Assembly: GCF_030546645.1 (NCBI RefSeq)
Contig: NZ_JAUOTO010000002.1
Location: 310,001-374,000 of the forward strand
Length of the DNA stretch: 64,000 nt
Source of the DNA: Flavitalea plasmicola
Lineage (GTDB): Bacteria; Bacteroidota; Bacteroidia; Chitinophagales; Chitinophagaceae
Reading direction: 5' to 3'
Shown: positions 45,265 to 53,705 of the stretch, piece after piece
Layout: every line of letters starts with the position of its first letter
How positions within the stretch are numbered: the stretch's first letter is position 1
The notes under the pieces: generated by a model
Told to the model about the DNA's origin: nothing
Seen by the model: the letters and a program-made list of their open reading frames with translations, nothing else
Database searches by the model: none
Translations under genes and position numbers: made by a program

Positions 45265-47351
45265 TGCATTGGTGCTGTGATCACGTCTATCTCGGCGTAC
45301 CCTGCATCATCATTGCCCTCTGTGTTATGGATGGCGCGCAGGTTGATATACCGGGCATTCACCGGCGGGAATTTCTTCACCTGCCACAAGGGGTTGTTGT
45401 TGATATTCGAAAATTCTCCTTCATCCGCCTTCTTCCATTCCTGTCCGTCCTGTGACACCAGCAGCTGATAATGGGTGATGATGCCGGCATGCCGGCCCTG
45501 GTCGGGCAGGTAGCGGAACCCGGTGAGGTTCACTTTTTCTCCCATGTCGATGATGAGATCCGCAGGCATATTTTTCCCCTTGGGCTGATGCCAGGCCGAA
45601 TGCGGATCGCCGTCGATGACAGCAGCAGCTTTTATGTCATCTGTCCCCACTATTTTCCAGGACGTGTGGGGCATATCGAATTGTTCCTGGCTCACGGGGC
45701 TGCTCCTCCCCGTCGAGGGGTCGACCGCAACGGCCTGGACTTCCACTTTTCCGTCCGTCGTGACAGGCCCGGTGTATTTGGTGGATTGGCTGGTTGGGAC
45801 GTTCCCGTTCAGCGTGTAATATACCACCGACTGGCTGTCGGCCGAGGCAATGGTTATTTTCCCTTCTTTATTGCGGATGATGGCAGGGGCCGTTAGAACA
45901 GGGGGGACATTGAAGACCCCGATGTTGGCAATCACGGGACAGGCTTTGGCGTCCGTGATGGTAAATTTGAGCTGCGCTGCACTTACCGCGGGAAACCGCA
46001 GGATGCGCCTGTACCCGATGGTCGTCGCCCTGGCCAGCTCTTTCCAGCTGCCGTCCACCATCGCCGACACGGTGAAAGCACGCACCCGCTGGCCCAGGCG
46101 GATGTATTCCTGCGCCATAAAGCAATTGAAAGTTACCGGCTTGCCGAAATCCAGGGTCATCGATGCGGCAGTCACCCCATCATCCGTAGCCCAGTAGGTG
46201 TCCTTTTTTCCGTCAGTCGCTCTGTCACCCACGAACGCTTTTGCTTTACCACGGATATTGCTGGCGCTGACTTTGGCTTTTTCCGCAAGATTCACGGCAA
46301 ACGCCTCTTTTACTGCATCCGCCAGCTGCACCGCCGCCTTTTCATCATTGGCATGTATGAGCCCGTGCCTGTCTATGGGGAAATTGAGCAGCAGGGTACC
46401 ATTACGACCGAACGAGCTGTAATAAATATCCAGCAGGTGCGGTAAGGTCTTTACTTTGGTATCTTCATACTGGTGATAGAACCATCCCGGACGAATGGAC
46501 GTATTGACTTCGCCGGGCACCCAGGCATTGCCGTTCTCGAGACCATAGTGCAGCATATTCCAGGGGACATCACCTGTGTCGTTCAACAGGCTCCAGTTCG
46601 TTTCGCCAACGTTACCGGCTTCCGTCCCCACCCAGCGAAGGTCGCCTCTCTCTCCCCCGTCGTTCCAGATCACGATCTTAGGTTGCAGACTGCGTATGAG
46701 TTGGTATGTATTCTTCCAGTCGTAATAGGTCGTCCGATCGATGGTGCGGGTCTCGTTCGCACCGCCGTAATAACCCGAACCGCCATTGGCCCCGTCGAAC
46801 CATATTTCGAAGATGTCCCCATATTGGGTCAGCAGCTCCCGGAGCTGGTTCCTGAAATAGGTGATGTACCGGGGATTTCCGTAGTCTGCGTAATTCCTAT
46901 CCCAGGGTGAAAGATAGATACCCAGTTTCAGGCCATACTCTTTGCAGGCGTTGGATAATTCCCGCACGATGTCGCCTTTACCATTTTTCCAGGGGGCATT
47001 TTTGACGGAATACTCCGTATATTTCGACGGCCAGAGGCAGAACCCGGAATGGTGCTTGGCCGTCAGGATGATCCCTTTCATTCCGGCCTCCTTGCAGACA
47101 CGCGCCCACTGCCGGCAGTCCAGGCTGTCGGGATTGAAAAGCTTCGCGTCATCTCCCCCGGAGCCCCACTCCTGATCGGTGAAAGTATTGATGGAAAAAT
47201 GGAGGAAGGCGTAGTACTCCATTTCCTGCCACCGTACCTGGTTCTCTGTTGGAATGGGGCCAAAAGGTTTTGGCGCATTCGGTTGGGCGCTGCAAATACC
47301 TGTAAGAAAAAAGTAAAATGCGGCTGCCCCGAAGAAAGACTTTCTGATCAT
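45261..47351 (-). CDS. GH29 alpha-L-fucosidase (subfamily B-like) with two F5/8-type domains
   Basis: This 696-residue secreted enzyme has the signal MIRKSFFGAAAFYFFLTGICSA. The barrel (about 30-345) has YYAFLHFSINTFTDQEWG, GIILTAKHHSGFCLWPS and EIWFDGANG, with Asp186 the predicted nucleophile. This pattern fits the alpha-1,3/1,4-fucosidase branch rather than the other three GH29 proteins here. An F5/8 type C (CBM32)-like domain at about 350-475, a CHB_HEX_C-like stretch at about 485-560 (VVYYTLNGNVPTSQS) and a second F5/8 domain at about 565-695 follow. It is 11 bp after the GH2 fusion gene and overlaps the next GH29 gene by 4 bp. Confidence 0.93.
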   Translation of the reverse strand: MIRKSFFGAAAFYFFLTGICSAQPNAPKPFGPIPTENQVRWQEMEYYAFLHFSINTFTDQEWGSGGDDAKLFNPDSLDCRQWARVCKEAGMKGIILTAKHHSGFCLWPSKYTEYSVKNAPWKNGKGDIVRELSNACKEYGLKLGIYLSPWDRNYADYGNPRYITYFRNQLRELLTQYGDIFEIWFDGANGGSGYYGGANETRTIDRTTYYDWKNTYQLIRSLQPKIVIWNDGGERGDLRWVGTEAGNVGETNWSLLNDTGDVPWNMLHYGLENGNAWVPGEVNTSIRPGWFYHQYEDTKVKTLPHLLDIYYSSFGRNGTLLLNFPIDRHGLIHANDEKAAVQLADAVKEAFAVNLAEKAKVSASNIRGKAKAFVGDRATDGKKDTYWATDDGVTAASMTLDFGKPVTFNCFMAQEYIRLGQRVRAFTVSAMVDGSWKELARATTIGYRRILRFPAVSAAQLKFTITDAKACPVIANIGVFNVPPVLTAPAIIRNKEGKITIASADSQSVVYYTLNGNVPTSQSTKYTGPVTTDGKVEVQAVAVDPSTGRSSPVSQEQFDMPHTSWKIVGTDDIKAAAVIDGDPHSAWHQPKGKNMPADLIIDMGEKVNLTGFRYLPDQGRHAGIITHYQLLVSQDGQEWKKADEGEFSNINNNPLWQVKKFPPVNARYINLRAIHNTEGNDDAGYAEIDVITAPMQ

Positions 47352-47362
47352 AGAAGTGACAA

Positions 47363-50300
47363 TTAGCGTATTTTCAATTCAATCTTTTGTTTCAATGGTT
47401 TCTGATCGCGAAGAACAATGATCTCCGTCGCCGGGCCGGAGACCGACTGCCGCGCCTCCAGCAGGTCCTTCAGGTTATCGATCTGCCTGCTGTTGAATGA
47501 CAGGATCACGTCGTTGGGCCGCAGCACACCGGTGGCAGCAGCGCCGGGGGCCACATTCACCACCAGCACACCCCTCGTATCGTCCATCCCCGTGGCCGAC
47601 CTTTCACCAAGGGTCTTTAGATCCTTTACCCGCGCGCCCATAAAATCGATGACCTTGACCTCTCCGGACTCGGTGATCACGCCGACCTCCGGGAATGCCG
47701 GCCGACGTGCTATCGCTTTCAGCTTTGGCGAAACGACGCCAAAACTGTCCATGCTAAAATTCCTGAAACCAACGGAGAAGGCGGACGAACCGTCCTTCAG
47801 CCGGAAGTCACCCTTCGCGGGGTCTGCAAATTCCAGGGGTCCGCAAACGGAATGCCTGTCCGTCCCCCTGGCCCATGCTTCTTTCAGCGAGGCGCTATCG
47901 GGAAATAGGTTGTAATCTACTTCTTTCCCCCATACCGGGATGCCGATGGGCTTATAGCCGGCGGAAACGACGTTGTGCCGGAATATGTCCCCGCTGTTCT
48001 TAAACCAAACGTGCGGATGAAAAGTGTTATTGACCATGATATTATTCTCCACGACCCGGTGAACGCCTTCCCGCAGCTTGATACCGCCATTGAGGCAAAG
48101 GTTATTGTAAATTTCGTAATTGCCGGAGCCGTCGTCCAGGTCGATATCCCATCCATGGTCGCAACGCATGCGGTTGTTGCGCAGGACGATGGGCTTCACC
48201 ACGTCGAGCAGGGCAAGGTCGAAATGATCCGCCACGATGGAATCGAGCTTCTGCTTGTCGGGATGCCAGTAGCGGTCACGTCCCCAGGAATTGAAGGAGC
48301 CATGATCGCCGCTTTCCTTCACCGTATTGAATACGTCGTTGTATTCGATGAGGTGGCCTCCCCAGGTACCTTCGCTGACGTTGATCCCCGCCCGGGGAAC
48401 GTCATAAATGGAATTGTGGCTTACCGTGATATTCCGGCACATGGACAGCTCTACTCCGGCCGATTGTTTTTCCACCTGTCCCAGGACGAACAAAAGGCAA
48501 TCGTACACCCTGCAGTCTGCGGGGTAATTGTTCGACTTTGGTCCGGGCGTACGATCGATCCTGTCCAGCGGTGTGAATTCGTTGTATTCGAAGCTGGGGC
48601 TGCGGACTGCGCCGGGGTCTCCGACAAAGCAAATGGCGCTGGCGCCGATGGCTGAGATCTGGCAGTGGGCAACGGAGCAATCCCGGTTGAACTTGTCGAA
48701 GAAGACGCCATTGCCGCCCAGGTCGTGGAGGCGGCAACCGGTGAGGTGACAATTGACGGCACCGCTGAAGACAACGGCTCCTCCCCGGTATATCGTCCAG
48801 TCGCTGCGGAGCAATGGCTCCCTGTTTTGCATGAACGAGCGCACGGCGCCTGTCAGCGTTACGCCGGAGATCGTAATGTTCTTTACCGGGTCTTCTTCCG
48901 TACCGCTGAGCTCGAACAGGTGAGCCGGCTGCGGCGTTCCGAATTTCGCGGTCGTAGGATCGAGGCCGGAAGGGGGGTAATAATATAGTGTCTTACTGGT
49001 CTTATCATAGAACCATTCATTGGCGGTGTCCAGCTCTTCGAAGATATTCTCTACGTACCGGTATCGCTCGTGCATGCCCATGCGGCGGTTGTTTTGCCAG
49101 CCGCCCTGCAGGATGAGGCCGCCTGTATCGTTGATCCCGGTAATGACATAATGAAAGTCCCCCCATTCACTGCGGTGGAGGGCATGTACGTAGCCGCCTT
49201 CCGGCGAATGCCACCTGGCCGCCCGCTGAGCGCTGATGGCATCGGCGGCGGTGCCGCCCAGGAACCGGGCGGAGGGATCGAAGTTGGGATACCGGGCCAT
49301 TCGCTGGAGCTGACCGTTGACGATGAGCTCATCGAAAACAAGATCCTGGCTGACGTGGGCTTGCCAGATGCCATTCTTGTATTTTGACCAATGGAGGTTG
49401 CCGAGGGGTGCTGCTCCACTGATGATCACTTCGCCGTCCCCGGCGCCTGTCAGTGTCAATGGTTCGCCGGCTTTCCTGGAATCGGCGGAAGTAAACACGA
49501 CAGGGTGGCTTACATAATAAGTGCCCGCAAAAAGTTTGATAGTCACCGGTCCGGAGATCTTACGCGCTGCCGACAGGGCCGTGCCGATGGACGCAAATGG
49601 GCTCGTACTGGTACCCGGGTTCGCATCGCTGCCTTTCGGGGAAACATACAGGTTTGTTTGAGAAGAGACCGTGAGCATGATCTCCGCACCTTTCAGCCCT
49701 GCGGAAGCGGCTGACAGCCGGATCTCGCCATCTGCTTTGTCCGACTGCACCAGCACCTGGCAGTATCCATTGAAGGCCGTCCTTTGCATTGCTTTATCCG
49801 GCTCGTGACTGCTGGGGTTGCCGTTGCCCGTCCCGATGATCCTTCCTGGACCTTCTATGGAGAAGGTAACGAGATTTCCGGCAGTGGGCGCCACTCTCCC
49901 CATGGCGTCTTTGATGGCGACGTTTACAACGGCCACGTCGCTGCCATCGGCCTTCAGCTTTGTACAATCACCGGACAGCGACACCCGCGCAGGGGCGGTA
50001 GTCGTCTCCACCAGCTGTCTGGCGACCACTTTACCGCTTTTGTAGCCCCGGGCCTCCAGTTTCCCCGGCTGGTAAATCACTTCCCATTCCAGGTATTCAA
50101 AGGGTGCTGCCCTTTTTTTTCCTATACGCTTGCCATTGACCAGGAGCTCGACTTCTTCGCAATTGGTATATCCCCGCATTTTGATCTTTTGCCCTTCTCT
50201 GCCGGGCCAGCTCCAGTGCGGGAAAACGTGCACCACCGGGGTATTGGTCCAGGCTGCCTTGTAAGCATAATACCCGTCCTTGGGAAAACCGCACAGGTCC

Positions 50301-52090
50301 ATGATACCGAAATGCGAGGAGACGCAGGGCCATTGATAGGGCGTGGGCTCCCCCCTGTAATCGAAACCTGTCCAAACGAAGGTGCCGCCCAGGAAAGGGT
50401 ACTGAACGATATGTTTCCAGTCCTGCCCCGGCTGTAAGCCCCAGCCGACGCCCAGGCCGAAGTTGGAAACATAGCCTTTCTCCTTATTGTCCTCATACTC
50501 ACCCCGGGTGGAGACATAGCTGGTGGATTCGGTTACGAACATCCTGCGGCGCGGGTATTTTTCATGGTCTTTTACGTACTGCATTCCTCTTTGCCCGTAA
50601 TTATAGCCGACGACGTCCAGGACGTCGCTGTATCCGCCATCGTTCCATCCATGGTTCATCGCAGCGGTTGCGGGGCGGGTAGGATCCAGCCGATGGGTCG
50701 CCTTCACCAGGGTTTCAAGGATCCTGGCGCCCATGGGTGCGCCTTCCAACGACTCCTCGTTCTCCATGCTCCACATAAACACAGAAGGGTGGTTGCGGTC
50801 CCGGCGGATCAGGGTGGCCAGGTCCTTCATCCCGTCCTCACCGGAAGATAACAGCCTGTTCTCGTCCAGCACCAGCATGCCCATGCGGTCGCAGGCATCC
50901 AGCAGCTCGGGAGTCGGAGGGTTGTGCGCGCAACGATACCCGTTGCATCCCATCTCTTTTAGCAGCTGAATCTTATATTCATTCAATTTATCCGGCAGGG
51001 CCACGCCTACGCCGGCAAAATCCTGGTGGTTCGCCGTGCCTTTTACGGGGTATAATTTACCGTTGAGAAAAAAACCTTCGTTGGTGATGGCCACCGTCCG
51101 CACGCCGAAAGAGGTTGAATAATCGTCGATCGTGCTTCCATCAGCCGTCACCCATGTGACCATTTTGTACAGGTCCGGCGTTTCCGGCGACCAGAGCAGG
51201 GGCTCCCGGACGACGCCTTCCTGCACCACTTCCGGCTGATCGCCGGGGGGGATGGTCAGCTCCGAGCTCCTGGAATCCACCACCCTTCCCTTCTTGTCGA
51301 CGATCTTCGACACGAGCGTGATATGCCTGGCCACGGTGTCCTCATTTTGCAGGATGGTCCTGATGCTGACGACGGCGCTGTCTTTCGAAACCAGGGGTGT
51401 AGTAATGAATGTGCCATACCGGGCCACGTGCAGCCTGGCCGTCGTGTTCAGCCACACATGCCTGTAGATACCGCACCCTTCATACCACCATCCTTCCGCA
51501 TCGGAGGCGTCGACCTTCACCAGGATGACATTCCTGCCTTCCCCGCCGTAACGAAGGACATCCGAAAGATCGTAATCGGAGGGCGTATATCCGCTCGCAT
51601 GGTTACCCATGAGATGGCCATTCACCCAGACGGTGCTGTTCCGGAAGATCCCGTCGAACGTCATCGTGATGATCTTTCCCTTGTCCGACTCCGGCACGTC
51701 GAACTCTTTCCTGTAAAACCCTATGCCGGTGGGCAGGTAGCCGTTGCCGGCGGGCTGGCTTCCGAGGGTGTTGTCATGCACGAACGTGCCTTCCACGCAC
51801 CAGTCGTGCGGCAGGCTGACATCCCGCCAGTCGGCGGGCTTGTATCCTGCGACCTTGTTCTTATCGGTGTAGGCGATGACGGCTTCCTCGCCAGTGATCA
51901 CTTTTACGTTTGCGTCAGACAGGCCACCTTGCTGGCCGGCCTTCACGGCCCGTTTGATGGCAATGTCCCCTTTATGGAACTGCCAGCCATCGTCAAAACA
52001 CGCCCTGTCCCTTCCCGCTGCAGCCGTGCTTTGGGCTGCAACGGAAAGAGAAAAAATGGATACGAAGAAAAAAATAATGGGAAGTTTCAT
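47363..52090 (-). CDS. GH2 beta-galactosidase / GH141-like beta-helix / PDZ fusion protein
   Basis: This 1575-residue secreted protein combines parts normally separate. Residues 1-805 form a GH2 enzyme: signal peptide, GH2 sugar-binding domain near 65-210 (LPHDWCVEGTF), acid/base Glu445 in SMENEES, nucleophile Glu521 in FVTESTSY and DUF4982-like sandwiches. Residues about 810-1450 form a right-handed beta-helix starting NLYVSPKGSDANPGTSTSPF and continuing ITISGVTLTGAVRS, VYDCLLFVLGQ, which resembles GH141, a family that includes an alpha-L-fucosidase from RG-II degradation. Residues about 1490-1575 are a PDZ domain (GVLVVNVAPGAAATGVLRPNDVILSF). The frame is continuous. It follows the mutarotase gene by 95 bp; a small hairpin (52129-52144) lies between. 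Confidence 0.9.
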   Translation of the reverse strand: MKLPIIFFFVSIFSLSVAAQSTAAAGRDRACFDDGWQFHKGDIAIKRAVKAGQQGGLSDANVKVITGEEAVIAYTDKNKVAGYKPADWRDVSLPHDWCVEGTFVHDNTLGSQPAGNGYLPTGIGFYRKEFDVPESDKGKIITMTFDGIFRNSTVWVNGHLMGNHASGYTPSDYDLSDVLRYGGEGRNVILVKVDASDAEGWWYEGCGIYRHVWLNTTARLHVARYGTFITTPLVSKDSAVVSIRTILQNEDTVARHITLVSKIVDKKGRVVDSRSSELTIPPGDQPEVVQEGVVREPLLWSPETPDLYKMVTWVTADGSTIDDYSTSFGVRTVAITNEGFFLNGKLYPVKGTANHQDFAGVGVALPDKLNEYKIQLLKEMGCNGYRCAHNPPTPELLDACDRMGMLVLDENRLLSSGEDGMKDLATLIRRDRNHPSVFMWSMENEESLEGAPMGARILETLVKATHRLDPTRPATAAMNHGWNDGGYSDVLDVVGYNYGQRGMQYVKDHEKYPRRRMFVTESTSYVSTRGEYEDNKEKGYVSNFGLGVGWGLQPGQDWKHIVQYPFLGGTFVWTGFDYRGEPTPYQWPCVSSHFGIMDLCGFPKDGYYAYKAAWTNTPVVHVFPHWSWPGREGQKIKMRGYTNCEEVELLVNGKRIGKKRAAPFEYLEWEVIYQPGKLEARGYKSGKVVARQLVETTTAPARVSLSGDCTKLKADGSDVAVVNVAIKDAMGRVAPTAGNLVTFSIEGPGRIIGTGNGNPSSHEPDKAMQRTAFNGYCQVLVQSDKADGEIRLSAASAGLKGAEIMLTVSSQTNLYVSPKGSDANPGTSTSPFASIGTALSAARKISGPVTIKLFAGTYYVSHPVVFTSADSRKAGEPLTLTGAGDGEVIISGAAPLGNLHWSKYKNGIWQAHVSQDLVFDELIVNGQLQRMARYPNFDPSARFLGGTAADAISAQRAARWHSPEGGYVHALHRSEWGDFHYVITGINDTGGLILQGGWQNNRRMGMHERYRYVENIFEELDTANEWFYDKTSKTLYYYPPSGLDPTTAKFGTPQPAHLFELSGTEEDPVKNITISGVTLTGAVRSFMQNREPLLRSDWTIYRGGAVVFSGAVNCHLTGCRLHDLGGNGVFFDKFNRDCSVAHCQISAIGASAICFVGDPGAVRSPSFEYNEFTPLDRIDRTPGPKSNNYPADCRVYDCLLFVLGQVEKQSAGVELSMCRNITVSHNSIYDVPRAGINVSEGTWGGHLIEYNDVFNTVKESGDHGSFNSWGRDRYWHPDKQKLDSIVADHFDLALLDVVKPIVLRNNRMRCDHGWDIDLDDGSGNYEIYNNLCLNGGIKLREGVHRVVENNIMVNNTFHPHVWFKNSGDIFRHNVVSAGYKPIGIPVWGKEVDYNLFPDSASLKEAWARGTDRHSVCGPLEFADPAKGDFRLKDGSSAFSVGFRNFSMDSFGVVSPKLKAIARRPAFPEVGVITESGEVKVIDFMGARVKDLKTLGERSATGMDDTRGVLVVNVAPGAAATGVLRPNDVILSFNSRQIDNLKDLLEARQSVSGPATEIIVLRDQKPLKQKIELKIR

Positions 52091-52185
52091 GTCTGTAAAT
52101 TACTTACCAGCCCGGGTTTTGCTTGAGGTTGCCCATAGGGGCAAATAAATGAACAGGCTTCAGCATAAAAGACGGCAAAAAAGGT

Positions 52186-52536
52186 CTATGTCTTATTCCC
52201 TTCCAGGGAATAGATCCTGTCCATCACGATCCACTTCTCTCCTTCGCCCGCCCAGGGCAACGGCTGCTGGAACTTCCACATCAGCTGCTCCCATTCCATT
52301 ACTTTCGGATCGACGGCGTCCAGCGCGGCTTTTTGTTCAAAGCTGAACGAGTCATCCGTCTCGATGATCATGAAAAGCCTGTTTCCCGTGCGATAGATCT
52401 CCATGCTTGCAATACCTGACCTGGTAATGCTTTCTTTGATCTCGGGCCACCCTTTGCCGGCGGCATGCCATTGCTGGTATTCGGCGATCAATGCCGGGTC
52501 GTCTACCAGATCGAGTGCTAAACAATATCGTTTCAT
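52186..52536 (-). CDS. L-rhamnose/L-fucose mutarotase (RhaM-like)
   Basis: This 116-residue cytoplasmic protein has the PF05336 pattern: MKRYCLALDLVDDPALIAEYQQWH, SGIASMEIYRTGNRLFMIIETD and MEWEQLMWKFQQPLPWA near residues 80-96. These enzymes interconvert alpha and beta anomers of L-rhamnose; homologs in fucose clusters are thought to act on L-fucose. It heads an operon with the GH2 fusion and two GH29 genes, so L-fucose is the likely substrate here. It is the only sugar-metabolising cytoplasmic protein of this operon; no fucose isomerase, kinase or dehydrogenase is seen in the window. It is divergent from the AraC gene at 52810. Confidence 0.9.
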   Translation of the reverse strand: MKRYCLALDLVDDPALIAEYQQWHAAGKGWPEIKESITRSGIASMEIYRTGNRLFMIIETDDSFSFEQKAALDAVDPKVMEWEQLMWKFQQPLPWAGEGEKWIVMDRIYSLEGNKT

Positions 52537-52770
52537 TCTTATAATTGACCTTGGATCGGGTGTGGACCCTACTGCCGGGGCAACGAGGCTGTATTATACA
52601 TTTTTCGGCGTGGCGAGAAATGCAAGCAAATCATTTTCCCTTTCTGTTAACGGAACAACCGGTAACTCCCTATCTTTATCAAGGATTTATCGGTGTTTCA
52701 TGACGTTGTCGGGAACAAAGCTAGTCGAGCTGACTGCGTTTTCCGCTATATGAAGCAGAGTTTCTATTAT

Positions 52771-52796
52771 ACAAATCCGAGGTCTAGGATCCTCGG
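52771..52796. promoter_or_regulatory. Shared 10-mer site C plus dyad, upstream of AraC paralog 2
   Basis: ACAAATCCGA (52771-52780) repeats the word found at 25329 and 27964. It overlaps a dyad CCGAGG-8 bp-CCTCGG (52777-52796). It lies 30 bp before the AraC ATG and 235 bp before the mutarotase ATG. The remaining 273-bp divergent region (52537-52809) holds no gene I can support. Confidence 0.45.
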
Positions 52797-52809
52797 TCAA
52801 TTAATATCT

Positions 52810-53697
52810 ATGAGTAAGAGACTACTGGGGCATACTTTTTCGCTGCTGCATGTGGACCGGGTCGAGCTGAACGAGAAGTGGAACTACTCTAATGTACTCA
52901 GTCCTTATTTCAGGGTATATTATATCGATGAAGGAGAGGGTTTCGTGCGTACTGCAAAGGAAGAAGTACGTCTTGAAAAAGGATTTTTATACCTTATTCC
53001 CAGCTTTACGCTCTGCCACCTGCGCTGCGATAATTTTCAAAGACAATACTTTCTTCATTTCTTCGAAGAGTCAGCGGCAGGCATTTCGATCTTCGAATAC
53101 AACCGCAGGACCATAAAAATTCCCGCCGGGCCTACGGACATTGCCAATTTCGACCGGCTGCTAGAGATCAACCCGAACAGGGGCATCAACCGGAGCGACA
53201 ATCCGAAAGTTTACGAAAAGAACGTGTTTTACCGGCACTACCAGGAGCTTAACGAAATGGTGAGCGACGCCAGTTACCTGGAGACCCAGGGTATTATTAT
53301 GCAATTCGTAGCCCGGTTTCTCAGCTCATGTGAATTCGTGTCCCAGAACCCCGAACCTATTCCTCTCAAGATCCTGGACGCCATTCACTATATCCAGATC
53401 AACCTCAAGGTCGACCTGACCGTCAGCGCGCTTGCGAAAAGGGCCAACCTGCACCAGGACTATTTCTCCAGCCTGTTCCTGCAGGCCACGGGAGAACGGC
53501 CGCTGGCCTATGTACAGATCAAAAGGATCGAGCGGGCGCAGTATCTTCTGGCGACTACCCCGCTCACCTACGAGGCGGTGGCCGAAGAAACGGGTTTTGA
53601 GAACCTGCCGTATTTTTTCCGGATCTTCAAGAAGATCACCTGTCTCACGCCGGGCGAGTACAAAAAAAGGAACGGCCTGGTCATTTCCGCAAGGTGA
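52810..53697 (+). CDS. AraC-family regulator, paralog 2
   Basis: This 295-residue regulator starts at the ATG at 52810. The open frame extends 39 codons upstream but would run over the 52771-52796 site and lacks conservation with paralog 1. The sensor region has FSLLHVDRVELNEKWNYSNVLSPYFRVYYIDEG and EKGFLYLIPSFTLCH. The C-terminal helix-turn-helix pair has VSALAKRANLHQDYFSSLFLQATGERPLAYV and AEETGFENLPYFFRIFKKITCLTPGEYKK. It is closely related to the regulator at 25387. It is divergent from the mutarotase-GH2 fusion-GH29-GH29 operon and convergent with the GH2 gene at 53706 (8 bp). Confidence 0.92.
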   Translation: MSKRLLGHTFSLLHVDRVELNEKWNYSNVLSPYFRVYYIDEGEGFVRTAKEEVRLEKGFLYLIPSFTLCHLRCDNFQRQYFLHFFEESAAGISIFEYNRRTIKIPAGPTDIANFDRLLEINPNRGINRSDNPKVYEKNVFYRHYQELNEMVSDASYLETQGIIMQFVARFLSSCEFVSQNPEPIPLKILDAIHYIQINLKVDLTVSALAKRANLHQDYFSSLFLQATGERPLAYVQIKRIERAQYLLATTPLTYEAVAEETGFENLPYFFRIFKKITCLTPGEYKKRNGLVISAR

Positions 53698-53705
53698 AGA
53701 TGCTC

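Noticed and set aside
47363-52090. Possible misassembly or frameshift joining two genes
   Set aside because: The frame is continuous through the junction near 49650 and both halves keep full-length domains; no stop or start-like region separates them.
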